Source of the DNA: a bacterium 1xD42-87
Lineage (GTDB): Bacteria; Bacillota; Clostridia; Lachnospirales; Lachnospiraceae
Direction: 5' to 3'
Assembly: GCA_003611805.1 (NCBI GenBank)
Contig: RAYM01000012.1
Location: forward strand, 124,001 to 188,000
DNA length: 64,000 nt
The first letter of the stretch is position 1, and the number at the start of each line of letters is the position of its first letter. Below are positions 51,835-60,059 of this stretch, piece after piece. The notes beneath the pieces were generated by a model. That model was not told the DNA's origin. It saw only the letters and a program-made list of their open reading frames with translations, and ran no database searches. Both the position numbers and the translations under genes were made by a program.

Positions 51835-52890
51835 TTATTTTCCTGTCCGTAACTCATCATAGATTTGCCCCAAAACCTCCTCCGACAGCTCCACCTCATT
51901 GAGCACCGTATACCTGTCCTTCCTGGTATCCGCCGCCCGAAGCCATGCGTCCGTAAAAATCTCCTTCGTAATCCCCCAGTTCATGGGATCCATGTCCATG
52001 TGGTACGCCTTCAATACCGTTTCCAGCTTGCCCACATCCTGCCCCTGCAGACGGCAGCTGACAAGGCTGCCAAGCGCCACAGCCATGCCGTGGGAAATCT
52101 GAATCTCCCTGTGGTTTTCTTCCAGAGAATGGCAGAACAGATGCTCCGAGCCGCTGCACGGTCTGGAATTTCCTGCAATCTCCATCGCCAGCCCGCCAAG
52201 CACCAGCGACTGCGTCAGTATTTTGATAAAATCTTTACTTTTTAAAGACTTTTCCTCGTTGTAGCACAGAGAGGAAAACGCCATGTCCGACAACAGATAG
52301 GAGAAGTCGTCCACCCGCTCCTTTCTGTGGGCGGCATCCAGCTTCCAGTCGCAGAGCGCCGTGTACTTGCTGATGGTATCGCCGATACCGGACTGTAAGT
52401 GCGATACAGGCGCGCCCATAATCACATTCACATCTACCACAATCCCCGCCGGAATCGCACATTTTAAAGTTTTTCTCGCGTCCCCTTCTGTCCCAAGCAC
52501 TGACACCGGCGAGGAAAGGCTGTCGTTGCTTAAGGTCGTAGGCACACAGATATAAGGGATTTTCCCCACAAAACCCGCGTACTTTGCCACGTCCAGCACC
52601 TTGCCGCCACCCACGCCGATAATGACCTCCACATCCTCCATGCAGATGTGCTTCGCCAGTTCCATCGCCTCATCAAAACTGTTCTCGTCGATGAGGTAAA
52701 GCTCGCTCTCTGGCAGATCGCGCTTCATCTCATCCAGATAAGGTTTCATAATGGGAATCAGCGATTCCTCTGTGGCAATGACAATCTTCTTTTCTTCTAT
52801 CCCCGGAATGCAGTCCGCTAAAATCTCATTTAAACGCTCGCAGGCGCCCTCCTCAATGATCAGGCAGCCCGGCAGCTGAAACTGGTTCAT
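51835..52890 (-). CDS. egsA: sn-glycerol-1-phosphate dehydrogenase-like protein (EgsA/AraM family)
   Basis: 351 residues of the iron-type alcohol dehydrogenase superfamily. GGGKVLDVAKYAG binds NAD; VPTTLSNDSLSSPVSVL is typical of glycerol-1-phosphate dehydrogenases rather than glycerol dehydrogenase. Metal ligands are Asp in SGIGD and His in GSEHLFCH and ISHGMAV. Would make glycerol-1-phosphate, usual in archaea but present in some Firmicutes. Close relatives act as glycerol dehydrogenase, so substrate is uncertain. ATG 52890 follows GGGGGAAAGGG. Confidence 0.8.
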   Translation of the reverse strand: MNQFQLPGCLIIEEGACERLNEILADCIPGIEEKKIVIATEESLIPIMKPYLDEMKRDLPESELYLIDENSFDEAMELAKHICMEDVEVIIGVGGGKVLDVAKYAGFVGKIPYICVPTTLSNDSLSSPVSVLGTEGDARKTLKCAIPAGIVVDVNVIMGAPVSHLQSGIGDTISKYTALCDWKLDAAHRKERVDDFSYLLSDMAFSSLCYNEEKSLKSKDFIKILTQSLVLGGLAMEIAGNSRPCSGSEHLFCHSLEENHREIQISHGMAVALGSLVSCRLQGQDVGKLETVLKAYHMDMDPMNWGITKEIFTDAWLRAADTRKDRYTVLNEVELSEEVLGQIYDELRTGK

Positions 52891-52980
52891 CACCCTTTCC
52901 CCCTTGTTCCTCTTATTCTATCTTCACTTGATCGCCTGTATCTATCTTCTATAGTCTTTTCATCTCTGCAGATATTACAC

Positions 52981-54741
52981 TTAGCTTCTCCGCCTGCGGA
53001 TCAGTATACCATTCCTCAGCAACGTGTTGTCAATATAGTGTCTGGAAAAAAGAATCTCTCCCTCCCTGGGAATCTCGATATCTTCCTCCTCGCAGTTGAT
53101 GATGACCTCCACGTAATTGTCCACCCAGCCCATCTTGTTGAACTCGATCACTCTTGGACGGTTGATCTTGTTCGGAAAATGAAAATCACGGTTCCTAAGA
53201 AGCGGTTCCTCCCTGCGCAGATGCAGGAGGCTTCTGATGATATCCATCCGCTCATTGTAGACGCCGCCGTCAATCTCCTCCCACGGCATACAGCGGCGGC
53301 AGTCCGGGTCGTGACCTCCCTCCATGGCAATTTCCGTTCCATAATAAATACAGGGTGACCCCGGCATCGTAAAGAGCACCGCAAGCTGCTGGAAATACTC
53401 ATCCAGATTCTTTACGTCGCTTCTAAGCCGCTTCGTATCATGGGAATCCAGCAGGTTGAAAAGGACGTCGTTGGTCTGCTGCATATAGCGCGTATAACAG
53501 CGGTTGATCGTATACTCAAAATCCTCGTTGGTGAGGCTCTTGTCAATCCAGAAATCCTTGATGCTCTCTCCCAGCGGGTAGTTCATAACAGAGTCAAACT
53601 CATCTCCTCTGAGCCATGGCATCGCATCGTGCCAGATCTCCCCCAGAATATAGATGTCCGGCTTGATCGCTTTCAGCCGGCTTCTCAGCTCCTTACAGAA
53701 CGTATGGGAAATCTCGTTCGCCACGTCCAGTCTGATGCCGTCCACATCATAGTTTCTGACCCAGTTTTCACAGACTCCGATCAGGTAATCCCGCACCGCC
53801 GGATTGTTGGTATTCAGTTTCGGCATGTTGTCAAAAAATCCAAAGGTGTAATACCGCTTCGCCCACGCGTTGCCGCCCTCTTCCATGAAAGGCCACTCAT
53901 TCACCATAAACCAGCCCCAGTACTGCGACTGCGGTCCCTTCTCTTTCACGTCGAGCCAGGGCGCAAAGTTCTGACCGGAATGGTTGAACACGCCGTCCAG
54001 CATCACGCGGATTCCTCTGTTGTGCGCCTCCCTCACCATCGTTTTCATGGTCTCCTCCGAACCGAAGTGCGGATCAATCTTCGTGTAATCCGTGGTGTCA
54101 TACTTGTGGGATGAGGGCGATTCGTTGACCGGTGTCAGATACACCCCCGATACCCCCAGGTCACGGATATAGTCCAGTTTATTGATAATGCCCTGCAGAT
54201 CACCGCCGAAAAATTCCTGATTGGTCACGCTGCCCTTCACCCGCCACGGCAGCGTCCCCTCCGGGTTGATGGACGGGTCGCCGTTGCAGAACCGCTCCGG
54301 AAAAATCTGATACCAGATCGTGTCATTGACCCATGCAGGTGTTACCGGGATATCCGCCGGATTCATCCACGGCATGATAAAACACTGTCTGCTCCTGCCT
54401 ACCAGCGCCATCTGCGCCTCGGACACGAAACCGTCCTCAAAATAGAACCACCGCTCGTCCTCCGTCTGCAGTTCAAAATAGTATTTTAACCGCTTAAATT
54501 CGGGTCTGATGGTCGTCGTCCACCAGAGCTGGTTTTTCAGCCGCTTTTTAAAAGGGATATTCAGCGCTTCCCCGTCCCAGCTCTCGGCGCCGCCAAGAAT
54601 CCCAGACTTAAAAGGATCGCCGTGAATCAGATTCACGTACTTTACGTCATATCCCGTCCTAATATTGATGACAAGCTGCTCCTCATCCAGCGGATAACAG
54701 TAATTGTCGTTCGCCCTGTGATACACCGCGTTAAAATCCAT
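52981..54741 (-). CDS. GH13 alpha-amylase / neopullulanase-like enzyme
   Basis: 586 residues, no signal peptide, so probably cytosolic and acting on imported maltodextrins. N-terminal beta domain (~1-120) is followed by the (beta/alpha)8 barrel: DGVFNHSG, nucleophile Asp in GIRLDVANE, acid/base Glu in ILGEIWHD and LLDSHDTKR. ATG 54741 chosen for GGAAGG six bases before it; the frame is open to 54852, but the promoter and operator lie in that stretch. Confidence 0.92.
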   Translation of the reverse strand: MDFNAVYHRANDNYCYPLDEEQLVINIRTGYDVKYVNLIHGDPFKSGILGGAESWDGEALNIPFKKRLKNQLWWTTTIRPEFKRLKYYFELQTEDERWFYFEDGFVSEAQMALVGRSRQCFIMPWMNPADIPVTPAWVNDTIWYQIFPERFCNGDPSINPEGTLPWRVKGSVTNQEFFGGDLQGIINKLDYIRDLGVSGVYLTPVNESPSSHKYDTTDYTKIDPHFGSEETMKTMVREAHNRGIRVMLDGVFNHSGQNFAPWLDVKEKGPQSQYWGWFMVNEWPFMEEGGNAWAKRYYTFGFFDNMPKLNTNNPAVRDYLIGVCENWVRNYDVDGIRLDVANEISHTFCKELRSRLKAIKPDIYILGEIWHDAMPWLRGDEFDSVMNYPLGESIKDFWIDKSLTNEDFEYTINRCYTRYMQQTNDVLFNLLDSHDTKRLRSDVKNLDEYFQQLAVLFTMPGSPCIYYGTEIAMEGGHDPDCRRCMPWEEIDGGVYNERMDIIRSLLHLRREEPLLRNRDFHFPNKINRPRVIEFNKMGWVDNYVEVIINCEEEDIEIPREGEILFSRHYIDNTLLRNGILIRRRRS

Positions 54742-54783
54742 AAGATACCTTCCTTTCGAGACTTTCCGCACCCCATTTGTTTG

Positions 54784-54795
54784 GAAAACGTTTTC
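54784..54795. promoter_or_regulatory. LacI/CcpA-type operator at the amylase start site
   Basis: Perfect 12-bp palindrome GAAAACGTTTTC with the central CG of LacI-family sites and cre boxes. It overlaps or follows the predicted transcription start, so binding should repress. Confidence 0.65.
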
Positions 54796-54805
54796 TTTTG
54801 TCCCT

Positions 54806-54834
54806 ATCGTACTACTCTGCGCTCTAAAATGCAA
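54806..54834 (-). promoter_or_regulatory. Promoter of the GH13 gene
   Basis: Minus strand TTGCAT (54829-54834), 17-bp spacer, TACGAT (54806-54811). The -35 lies in a 16-bp inverted repeat AAAATGC-AA-GCATTTT (54826-54841). Confidence 0.65.
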
Positions 54835-54926
54835 GCATTTTATGTGCAGCAATTGCTACAATTGCCAGCCTTTACATATTCTCACGGACCTTGCCGCAAA
54901 TGCAAACTTCTGGGCTGAACTGTTAC

Positions 54927-56123
54927 CTACAATTTCAACGCCGCTTCCCGGCATCCCCGGTCCAATGCCTCCCCAAAATACTGTTTCGCAGTCCGGACAT
55001 CCTTCGTCACGCCAAGCCCCTGTTCATATAGGAGCCCCATCCTGTAATATGCCAGTCCAATCCCCTGTTTTGCGGACAGCTCATAAAAACAGCGCGCCTT
55101 TTCATAATTAATTTTTGTTCCATACCCGTACTGATAACACATTCCAAGAGAACATTCCGCCGCCGCGTTTCCCGACAGTTCGACCGCTTTCTGATACCAT
55201 TCAAACGCCTTGTCGTAGTCTTTTGCAACGCCTTTTCCATGCAGATAAAAATTGCCGATATTATTCATCGCCCCGGTTGAGCCGTTTCCTGCCGCCATAA
55301 GATAATATTCCAATGCCTTCCGCTCATCCTTTCCGACGAATGTTCCTTCTTCATACAGGACTCCCATGTTCACCTGTGCGCACCAGTCGCCCCTTTCATG
55401 CGCAAGCTCCGAAAGCCGCGAAAAAGCCTTTTGCCGCTGTTCCATCGGGCAGCCTTCCTTTCCGACCAGCTCCACACAGGCGGAGCATTCACAATGCATT
55501 CTTTTGTGGTCCACATCCTCTAACAGCGATTCATAATAATTTCTGTCTTTTTCCGGCAATTCTCCTTCTAACCGCAGCCTGCAGATACGCTCCGCCCGCG
55601 CAAGCCACTCCAGCGATTTCTCATAATTGGCATTCACACCTTTTCCGTTTTCATACTGATAGGCGGCCAGAACCATTGCTTCCGGATTATCCTGTTCCGC
55701 AGCTTTTTCAAAAAAGCACAAAGACTTCCGATAATCTGTCGGAACGCCGATTCCATTCAACCAGGCGCGTCCGACCTTGACAACGCCATCCACGTCACCG
55801 AGAGCTGCCGCTTTCTCATAATAGGAAAACGCCTTTTTCACATTTTTCTCAGTCCCCACGCCATAACGGTACATTTCTCCCACCACCATGAGCCAGTACG
55901 GGCTGTTTTGCGCGGCGCCAAGCAGAGCCGCTTTCAGGGCCTTCTGCCGGATTTTTGACAATTCTTTCGGTGTCCTTGCCTCTGTTACGCATTTCTCATA
56001 GTATTCGTTCAAAGCTGACAGCGCATTCAGATCTCCCTTTTTCGCCAGCTTATAAAGTTGTTTTTCCTCCTTTGCAGGATTGTCCGCGAAAAGGATTCGA
56101 TATTCCTTCCTAGATTCGTTCAC
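54927..56123 (-). CDS. Sel1-repeat protein
   Basis: 398 residues with about seven to nine Sel1/TPR-like repeats, for example FSYYEKAAALGDVDGVVKVGRAWLNGIGV, YYLMAAGNGSTGAMNNIGNFYLHGKGV and WYQKAVELSGNAAAECSLGMCYQYGYG. Such solenoids bind proteins. A Cys-rich insert (HCECSACVELVGKEGC) sits between repeats at ~230. No signal peptide. The start is GTG 56123 with AAGGAG seven bases upstream. Partner unknown. Confidence 0.88.
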   Translation of the reverse strand: MNESRKEYRILFADNPAKEEKQLYKLAKKGDLNALSALNEYYEKCVTEARTPKELSKIRQKALKAALLGAAQNSPYWLMVVGEMYRYGVGTEKNVKKAFSYYEKAAALGDVDGVVKVGRAWLNGIGVPTDYRKSLCFFEKAAEQDNPEAMVLAAYQYENGKGVNANYEKSLEWLARAERICRLRLEGELPEKDRNYYESLLEDVDHKRMHCECSACVELVGKEGCPMEQRQKAFSRLSELAHERGDWCAQVNMGVLYEEGTFVGKDERKALEYYLMAAGNGSTGAMNNIGNFYLHGKGVAKDYDKAFEWYQKAVELSGNAAAECSLGMCYQYGYGTKINYEKARCFYELSAKQGIGLAYYRMGLLYEQGLGVTKDVRTAKQYFGEALDRGCREAALKL

Positions 56124-56183
56124 GGCAGGGCTCCTTTCTCTGTATGGTTTATCCGCATTTTTTAATCGGGCAGTGAAAATCAA

Positions 56184-56223
56184 AAGAGCGAAAATCCTTT
56201 ACCGCTGTCGGATTCACGCTCTT
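56184..56223 (-). terminator. Terminator of the 60-residue gene
   Basis: AAGAGCG (56184-56190) pairs with CGCTCTT (56217-56223), extended by an inner GAATCC/GGATT stem; on the minus strand a T-rich tail follows. Confidence 0.75.
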
Positions 56224-56247
56224 CCGGTTCCCTGTCCTTTCGCGCAG

Positions 56248-56430
56248 TCATTCCTTTATCATATCCAGCTCAGTCAAATTAACGCCGGATGACGAAAGAA
56301 TTACTTTTAATTCAATGTATCTTATTTTCATAGCTTTATATGCTTCCGAATCCTTTTCTGTCAGGCGCATATATTGTTGTAATCTTGAAAACTCTTCAAC
56401 AGACAGCTTTAACATTTCGCCTTCCGTCAT
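56248..56430 (-). CDS. 60-residue helical orphan protein
   Basis: MTEGEMLKLSVEEFSRLQQYMR at the start, then highly charged helices to LTELDMIKE. Predicted all-alpha and soluble; no family recognised. ATG 56430 follows GGCGGTG; an in-frame ATG 11 codons up lacks a site. It has its own promoter (56475-56503) and terminator. It may be a small regulatory or antitoxin-like protein, but nothing shows this. Confidence 0.7.
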   Translation of the reverse strand: MTEGEMLKLSVEEFSRLQQYMRLTEKDSEAYKAMKIRYIELKVILSSSGVNLTELDMIKE

Positions 56431-56474
56431 ATAATCACCGCCTTTTTTATCAATCAGCCACATGTTCCATAATC

Positions 56475-56503
56475 AGTATAGCAAAACCAGTAAAACCTGT
56501 AAA
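56475..56503 (-). promoter_or_regulatory. Promoter of the 60-residue gene
   Basis: Minus strand TTTACA (56498-56503), 17-bp spacer, extended -10 TGCTATACT (TATACT 56475-56480). Confidence 0.7.
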
Positions 56504-56584
56504 GTTTATTCTCTCTTTCCCGCGCTAAGTGCGCTAAGCCATGATTCGTCTGCGAATACAAACCATATAACGATGTTAAAAATG

Positions 56585-58597
56585 TCATGTGCCCATAACA
56601 AGCCGCAAAATCTGGTACACCACACAGGACACAATCCACGCCGCGCCGCACTGCATACATACCACGCCGAGCGTCTTCCATGTAGAACCGAGTTCTCTTT
56701 TAATGGTTGCCACCGCCGCCACGCAGGGCGTATACAGCAGGGTGAACACGAGGAAGCTCACCGCTGATACAGGCGTGAAAATCTTTCCCAGCGTCTCGCT
56801 CAAATTGGACATGGAGGAACCGGTCAGAACGCCCAGCGTACTCACCACCGCCTCCTTCGCCGTAAAGCCGCCGATCAGCGCGGTTGCCGCCCGCCAGTCA
56901 CCAAATCCTAACGGGATAAAGAGGGGTGCGATCAGCTTTCCGATCATGGCAAGCAGGCTCTCCCCGGAATCCGTCACCACATTGAACCGCGTATCAAATG
57001 TCTGTAAAAACCAGATCAGCATCGTCGCAACGAAGATAATCGTAAAGGCGCGCTGTACAAAATCCTTCGCCTTGTCCCACATCAAAAGCAGTACACTCTT
57101 GGCGGAGGGAAACCGGTAGTTGGGCAGCTCCATCATAAAGGGCATGGAACTTCCCCGAAATACCGTCCGCTTTAGGATCATGGCACACAGCAGCCCCACC
57201 AGAATGCCAAAGGTGTAGAGTGCCAGCATCACAAGAACGCCCTTTCTTTCAAAAAACGCCGCCGCAAACAACGCATAAATCGGAATCTTCGCCGAACAGC
57301 TGATAAAAGGAATCAGCATGATCGTCATTTTCTTATCCCTGTCAGAGGAGAGCGTCCGTGTGGACATGACCGCCGGCACGCTGCATCCGAACCCGATCAG
57401 CATGGACACGAAGCTTTTCCCCGAAAGTCCAATCTTTCTAAGAGGTCTGTCCATCACAAAGGCAATCCGCGCCATATAGCCCGAATCTTCCAGAATGGAA
57501 AGGAAGAAAAAGAGAATCACGATAATAGGCAGGAAACTTAAAACGCTTCCCACACCCGTAAAAATGCCGTCGATCACCAGACTCTTCACCACCGGGTTGA
57601 TGCCGTAATCCGTCAGCGCCTGCTCCGTCACGCCGGACAGCACGTCAATCCCGAGACTTAAAAGGTCGCTCAAAAAACTGCCGATCAGCCCGAAGGTGAG
57701 ATAAAACACCACCACCATAATCAGCACAAACGCGGGAATCGCAAAATACTTGTGGGTGAGCACGCTGTCAATTTTCATGCTCCTCACATGCTCCCTGCTC
57801 TCCCTGCACTTGATCACTGCCTGAGAACAGATTTTCTCGATAAAATCATAGCGCATGGCGGCAAGCGCCGCGTTCCTGTCCATCCCGCTGTCCTGCTCCA
57901 TCTCCACGATGCTGTGCTCCATCAGGTCCAGCTCGTTTGCAGACAGCGCCAGCCTGTCGATGACCTCCGCATCGCCCTCCACGATCTTCGTCGCCGCGAA
58001 ACGGGGCGACATGCCGATCCGCTCCGCATGGTCCTCCACCTGATGGCAGACCGCATGGATACAGCGGTGCACCGGACCCTTCTCACAGAAGTCCGTCACT
58101 TTCGGGTAAATGCGGCGCGACGCCACCTCCCTGATGGCTCCGATCAGATCCTCGATGCCCTCGTTTTTCGCCGCGCTGATTGCCACCACGGGCACGCCAA
58201 GCGCCTCCTCCATCTTTCTGATATTAATGGTGCCGCCATTACCCCGCACCTCGTCCATCATATTGAGGGCGATTACCATGGGAATATGTAATTCCAGAAG
58301 CTGCAGCGTCAGATAGAGATTTCTCTCGATGTTGGTAGCGTCCACGATATTGATAATCCCGTCTGGCTTCTCCTGCAGGATAAACCTGCGGGTCACAATT
58401 TCCTCATTCGTATAGGGTCTGATGGAGTAAATACCTGGCAGATCCACCACTGCGTTTCCCTTCTCGCCGCGTATCTCCCCCATCTTTGAGTCCACCGTCA
58501 CGCCGGGGAAATTGCCCACATGCTGATTGGAGCCTGTGAGCTGGTTAAACAATGTGGTCTTGCCGCTGTTCTGATTGCCTGCCAATGCGTATATCAT
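56585..58597 (-). CDS. feoB: Ferrous iron transporter FeoB
   Basis: 670-residue membrane permease for Fe(II). N-terminal G domain with GNQNSGKTTLFNQLTG (~6-21), VDLPGIYSIRPY and NMMDE; then the Gate membrane domains (GFGCSVPAVMSTRTL and FISCSAKIPIYALFAAAFF with Cys lining the pore). About eight to ten helices. ATG overlaps the feoA stop (ATGA). No FeoC gene follows. Confidence 0.97.
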   Translation of the reverse strand: MIYALAGNQNSGKTTLFNQLTGSNQHVGNFPGVTVDSKMGEIRGEKGNAVVDLPGIYSIRPYTNEEIVTRRFILQEKPDGIINIVDATNIERNLYLTLQLLELHIPMVIALNMMDEVRGNGGTINIRKMEEALGVPVVAISAAKNEGIEDLIGAIREVASRRIYPKVTDFCEKGPVHRCIHAVCHQVEDHAERIGMSPRFAATKIVEGDAEVIDRLALSANELDLMEHSIVEMEQDSGMDRNAALAAMRYDFIEKICSQAVIKCRESREHVRSMKIDSVLTHKYFAIPAFVLIMVVVFYLTFGLIGSFLSDLLSLGIDVLSGVTEQALTDYGINPVVKSLVIDGIFTGVGSVLSFLPIIVILFFFLSILEDSGYMARIAFVMDRPLRKIGLSGKSFVSMLIGFGCSVPAVMSTRTLSSDRDKKMTIMLIPFISCSAKIPIYALFAAAFFERKGVLVMLALYTFGILVGLLCAMILKRTVFRGSSMPFMMELPNYRFPSAKSVLLLMWDKAKDFVQRAFTIIFVATMLIWFLQTFDTRFNVVTDSGESLLAMIGKLIAPLFIPLGFGDWRAATALIGGFTAKEAVVSTLGVLTGSSMSNLSETLGKIFTPVSAVSFLVFTLLYTPCVAAVATIKRELGSTWKTLGVVCMQCGAAWIVSCVVYQILRLVMGT

Positions 58598-58818
58598 ATC
58601 TGTGTCACCTCGATCCGCGCCGCGTCCTCCTTGCGGATGGTCAGCTCATACCCTCGCAGGTGAATCTCAATCGGGTCTCCCATGGGAGCCACCTTCTGCA
58701 CCCTGACTTGCGTCTGCGGAATCAGCCCCATGTCGAGGAGCCTGACGCGGAGCTGCCCTTCTCCGCCTACCGCTATGATTTTTACTTCCGTTCCTACCGC
58801 AACCTGATCTAACGTCAT
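58594..58818 (-). CDS. feoA: Ferrous iron transport protein FeoA
   Basis: 74-residue SH3-like protein that helps FeoB. Typical: MTLDQVAVGTEVKIIAVGGEG, RLLDMGLIPQTQVRVQKVAPMGDPIEIHLRGYELTIRKEDAARI. Overlaps feoB by four bases. Its promoter carries a DtxR-like inverted repeat. Confidence 0.96.
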   Translation of the reverse strand: MTLDQVAVGTEVKIIAVGGEGQLRVRLLDMGLIPQTQVRVQKVAPMGDPIEIHLRGYELTIRKEDAARIEVTQI

Positions 58819-58877
58819 CTTTTCTGTTCCGCTCCGTTCTGCTGTTTTGCGCTGTCTGTTTCCGTTTCTTTTTTCAA

Positions 58878-58910
58878 TGTTAGATTACGCTAACAGATTG
58901 CATTTGTCAA
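58878..58910 (-). promoter_or_regulatory. feoAB promoter with DtxR-like operator
   Basis: Minus strand TTGACA (58905-58910), 17-bp spacer, TAATCT (58882-58887). The 18-bp inverted repeat TGTTAG-N6-CTAACA (58878-58895) covers the -10, resembling TTAG-N-CTAA sites of DtxR/IdeR-type iron repressors. Confidence 0.68.
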
Positions 58911-58975
58911 GGTGTGGAAAGACTCCTTATTTCCTGCGCGGATAAAAAGCAGAGCGCCTTCCCCTCTACATAATA

Positions 58976-59016
58976 AATGTCTGCTTCATGCGGCTATATG
59001 ACCGTGAGCAGACATT
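58976..59016 (-). terminator. Hairpin after the epimerase gene
   Basis: AATGTCTGCT pairs with AGCAGACATT; the inner part is partly paired. On the minus strand TTTATTATG follows, so termination is likely but not strong. The remaining gap to feoA holds the promoter above and, at 59031-59045, TGATAATGATTCAGA, which fits 11 of 14 positions of the 7-1-7 Fur box. Confidence 0.6.
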
Positions 59017-59061
59017 CATTGTGTTATAAATGATAATGATTCAGAATTGGAGAACACACCT

Positions 59062-59973
59062 TTACTGCACATACACATTCCGAAAAGCCCGGTAAGTCCT
59101 CCGCATCCCCTCCTCAAAATCCGTGTAAACAAGCCCAAGCTCCGCCTTTCCCTTTGCATTGCCGCACAGATGCGTTTCCGCCGCCGTGGCAGGGAACGGC
59201 ACGGGCACGCCCTGCGCTGCCGCCTGCTCCACCGTGAGCGGCACCTCCATGAGCCCTTCCAGATCCTCCGGCTGTGCCGCCGCCCGTAATGTGTCAAAAA
59301 AGCGGTCGTAGGTAAGAATCTCCTCCCCGCATATATTGTAAGCCTGTCCGTAAGCCCTCTCATTTCCCAGACAGGCAAGTATCGCCTGCGCCGCGTCTTT
59401 TACATAGACAAACTGGAACTGTCCCTGCACGTCTGTAAAGCGGGGCAGCGCATGATTCTGTAATAACATCTGGATGTAGACCGACTCCCTCGGCGCGTAA
59501 TTGTAAGGACCGTAGAGAATCGCCGGGCGGAGCGCAGTGTAAGGAATCCCCCGCGCTCCGCATTCTTCCGCCAGCTCCTTTTCCAATGCCACTTTCCCCG
59601 CAATGTAAGCCCCCGCCTCCCCGGCAAGGGGACGCTCCTCAAAAGGCGTATCTTCTTTCTTCACCACAGAGGCATCCCGCTCGTAAACGTCCACTGTGCT
59701 GATAAAGACATACTGCCCGATTTTTCCTGTCAGCAGGTCAAGCGTATCCCGCACATCACCCGGCGTGTAGGCGCAGAAGTCGATCACCGCGTCATAGTTC
59801 TCCTCACAGCCCGCGATCCGTTCATGTCTGTCCCCCTTCATCTGTCTGACATCGAACGTCTCCATGGGGTAAGTTCCCCGGTTCCACACGGTAATTTCGT
59901 GTTCTTTCGCTGCCTCCATCACAAAAACCCTGCCGTAAAAATAGCTGCCGCCGATTACAAGAAGTTTCATCAT
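59062..59973 (-). CDS. NAD-dependent epimerase/dehydratase family protein
   Basis: 303 residues, extended short-chain dehydrogenase fold. N-terminal nucleotide motif VIGGSYFYGRVF, catalytic YxxxK in YIAGKVALEK, and FVYVKDAAQAILACL late in the fold. The glycine motif (GGSYFYGR) is like the atypical group that includes isoflavone-reductase-like and RNA-binding relatives. Substrate unknown. ATGs at 59973 and 59970 both fit the GGAGG upstream. Confidence 0.88.
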   Translation of the reverse strand: MMKLLVIGGSYFYGRVFVMEAAKEHEITVWNRGTYPMETFDVRQMKGDRHERIAGCEENYDAVIDFCAYTPGDVRDTLDLLTGKIGQYVFISTVDVYERDASVVKKEDTPFEERPLAGEAGAYIAGKVALEKELAEECGARGIPYTALRPAILYGPYNYAPRESVYIQMLLQNHALPRFTDVQGQFQFVYVKDAAQAILACLGNERAYGQAYNICGEEILTYDRFFDTLRAAAQPEDLEGLMEVPLTVEQAAAQGVPVPFPATAAETHLCGNAKGKAELGLVYTDFEEGMRRTYRAFRNVYVQ

Positions 59974-59994
59974 TTTTGCCTCCATGGGTCAAGC

Positions 59995-60053
59995 GAACAT
60001 GCTTGCATGTTCATTTGGCCCTCAAATCAAGGTTGAAAGATTTTCTTTCAACC
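59995..60053. terminator. Two hairpins after ecfT
   Basis: GAACATG-CTTG-CATGTTC (59995-60012) and GGTTGAAAG-ATTTT-CTTTCAACC (60031-60053). Neither has a long T run; together they probably end the ECF transcript. Confidence 0.55.
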
Positions 60054-60059
60054 TTTCCC

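Noticed and set aside
54826..54841. AAAATGC/GCATTTT palindrome as a terminator for the Sel1-repeat gene
   Set aside because: The 2-nt gap leaves no proper loop and no GC-rich stem; it lies on the -35 of the amylase promoter, so an operator or chance palindrome is more likely.
59031..59045. Stand-alone Fur box controlling feoAB
   Set aside because: Only one half matches well and it is ~140 bp from the feoAB promoter, with no promoter of its own; kept only as a note in the feo finding.
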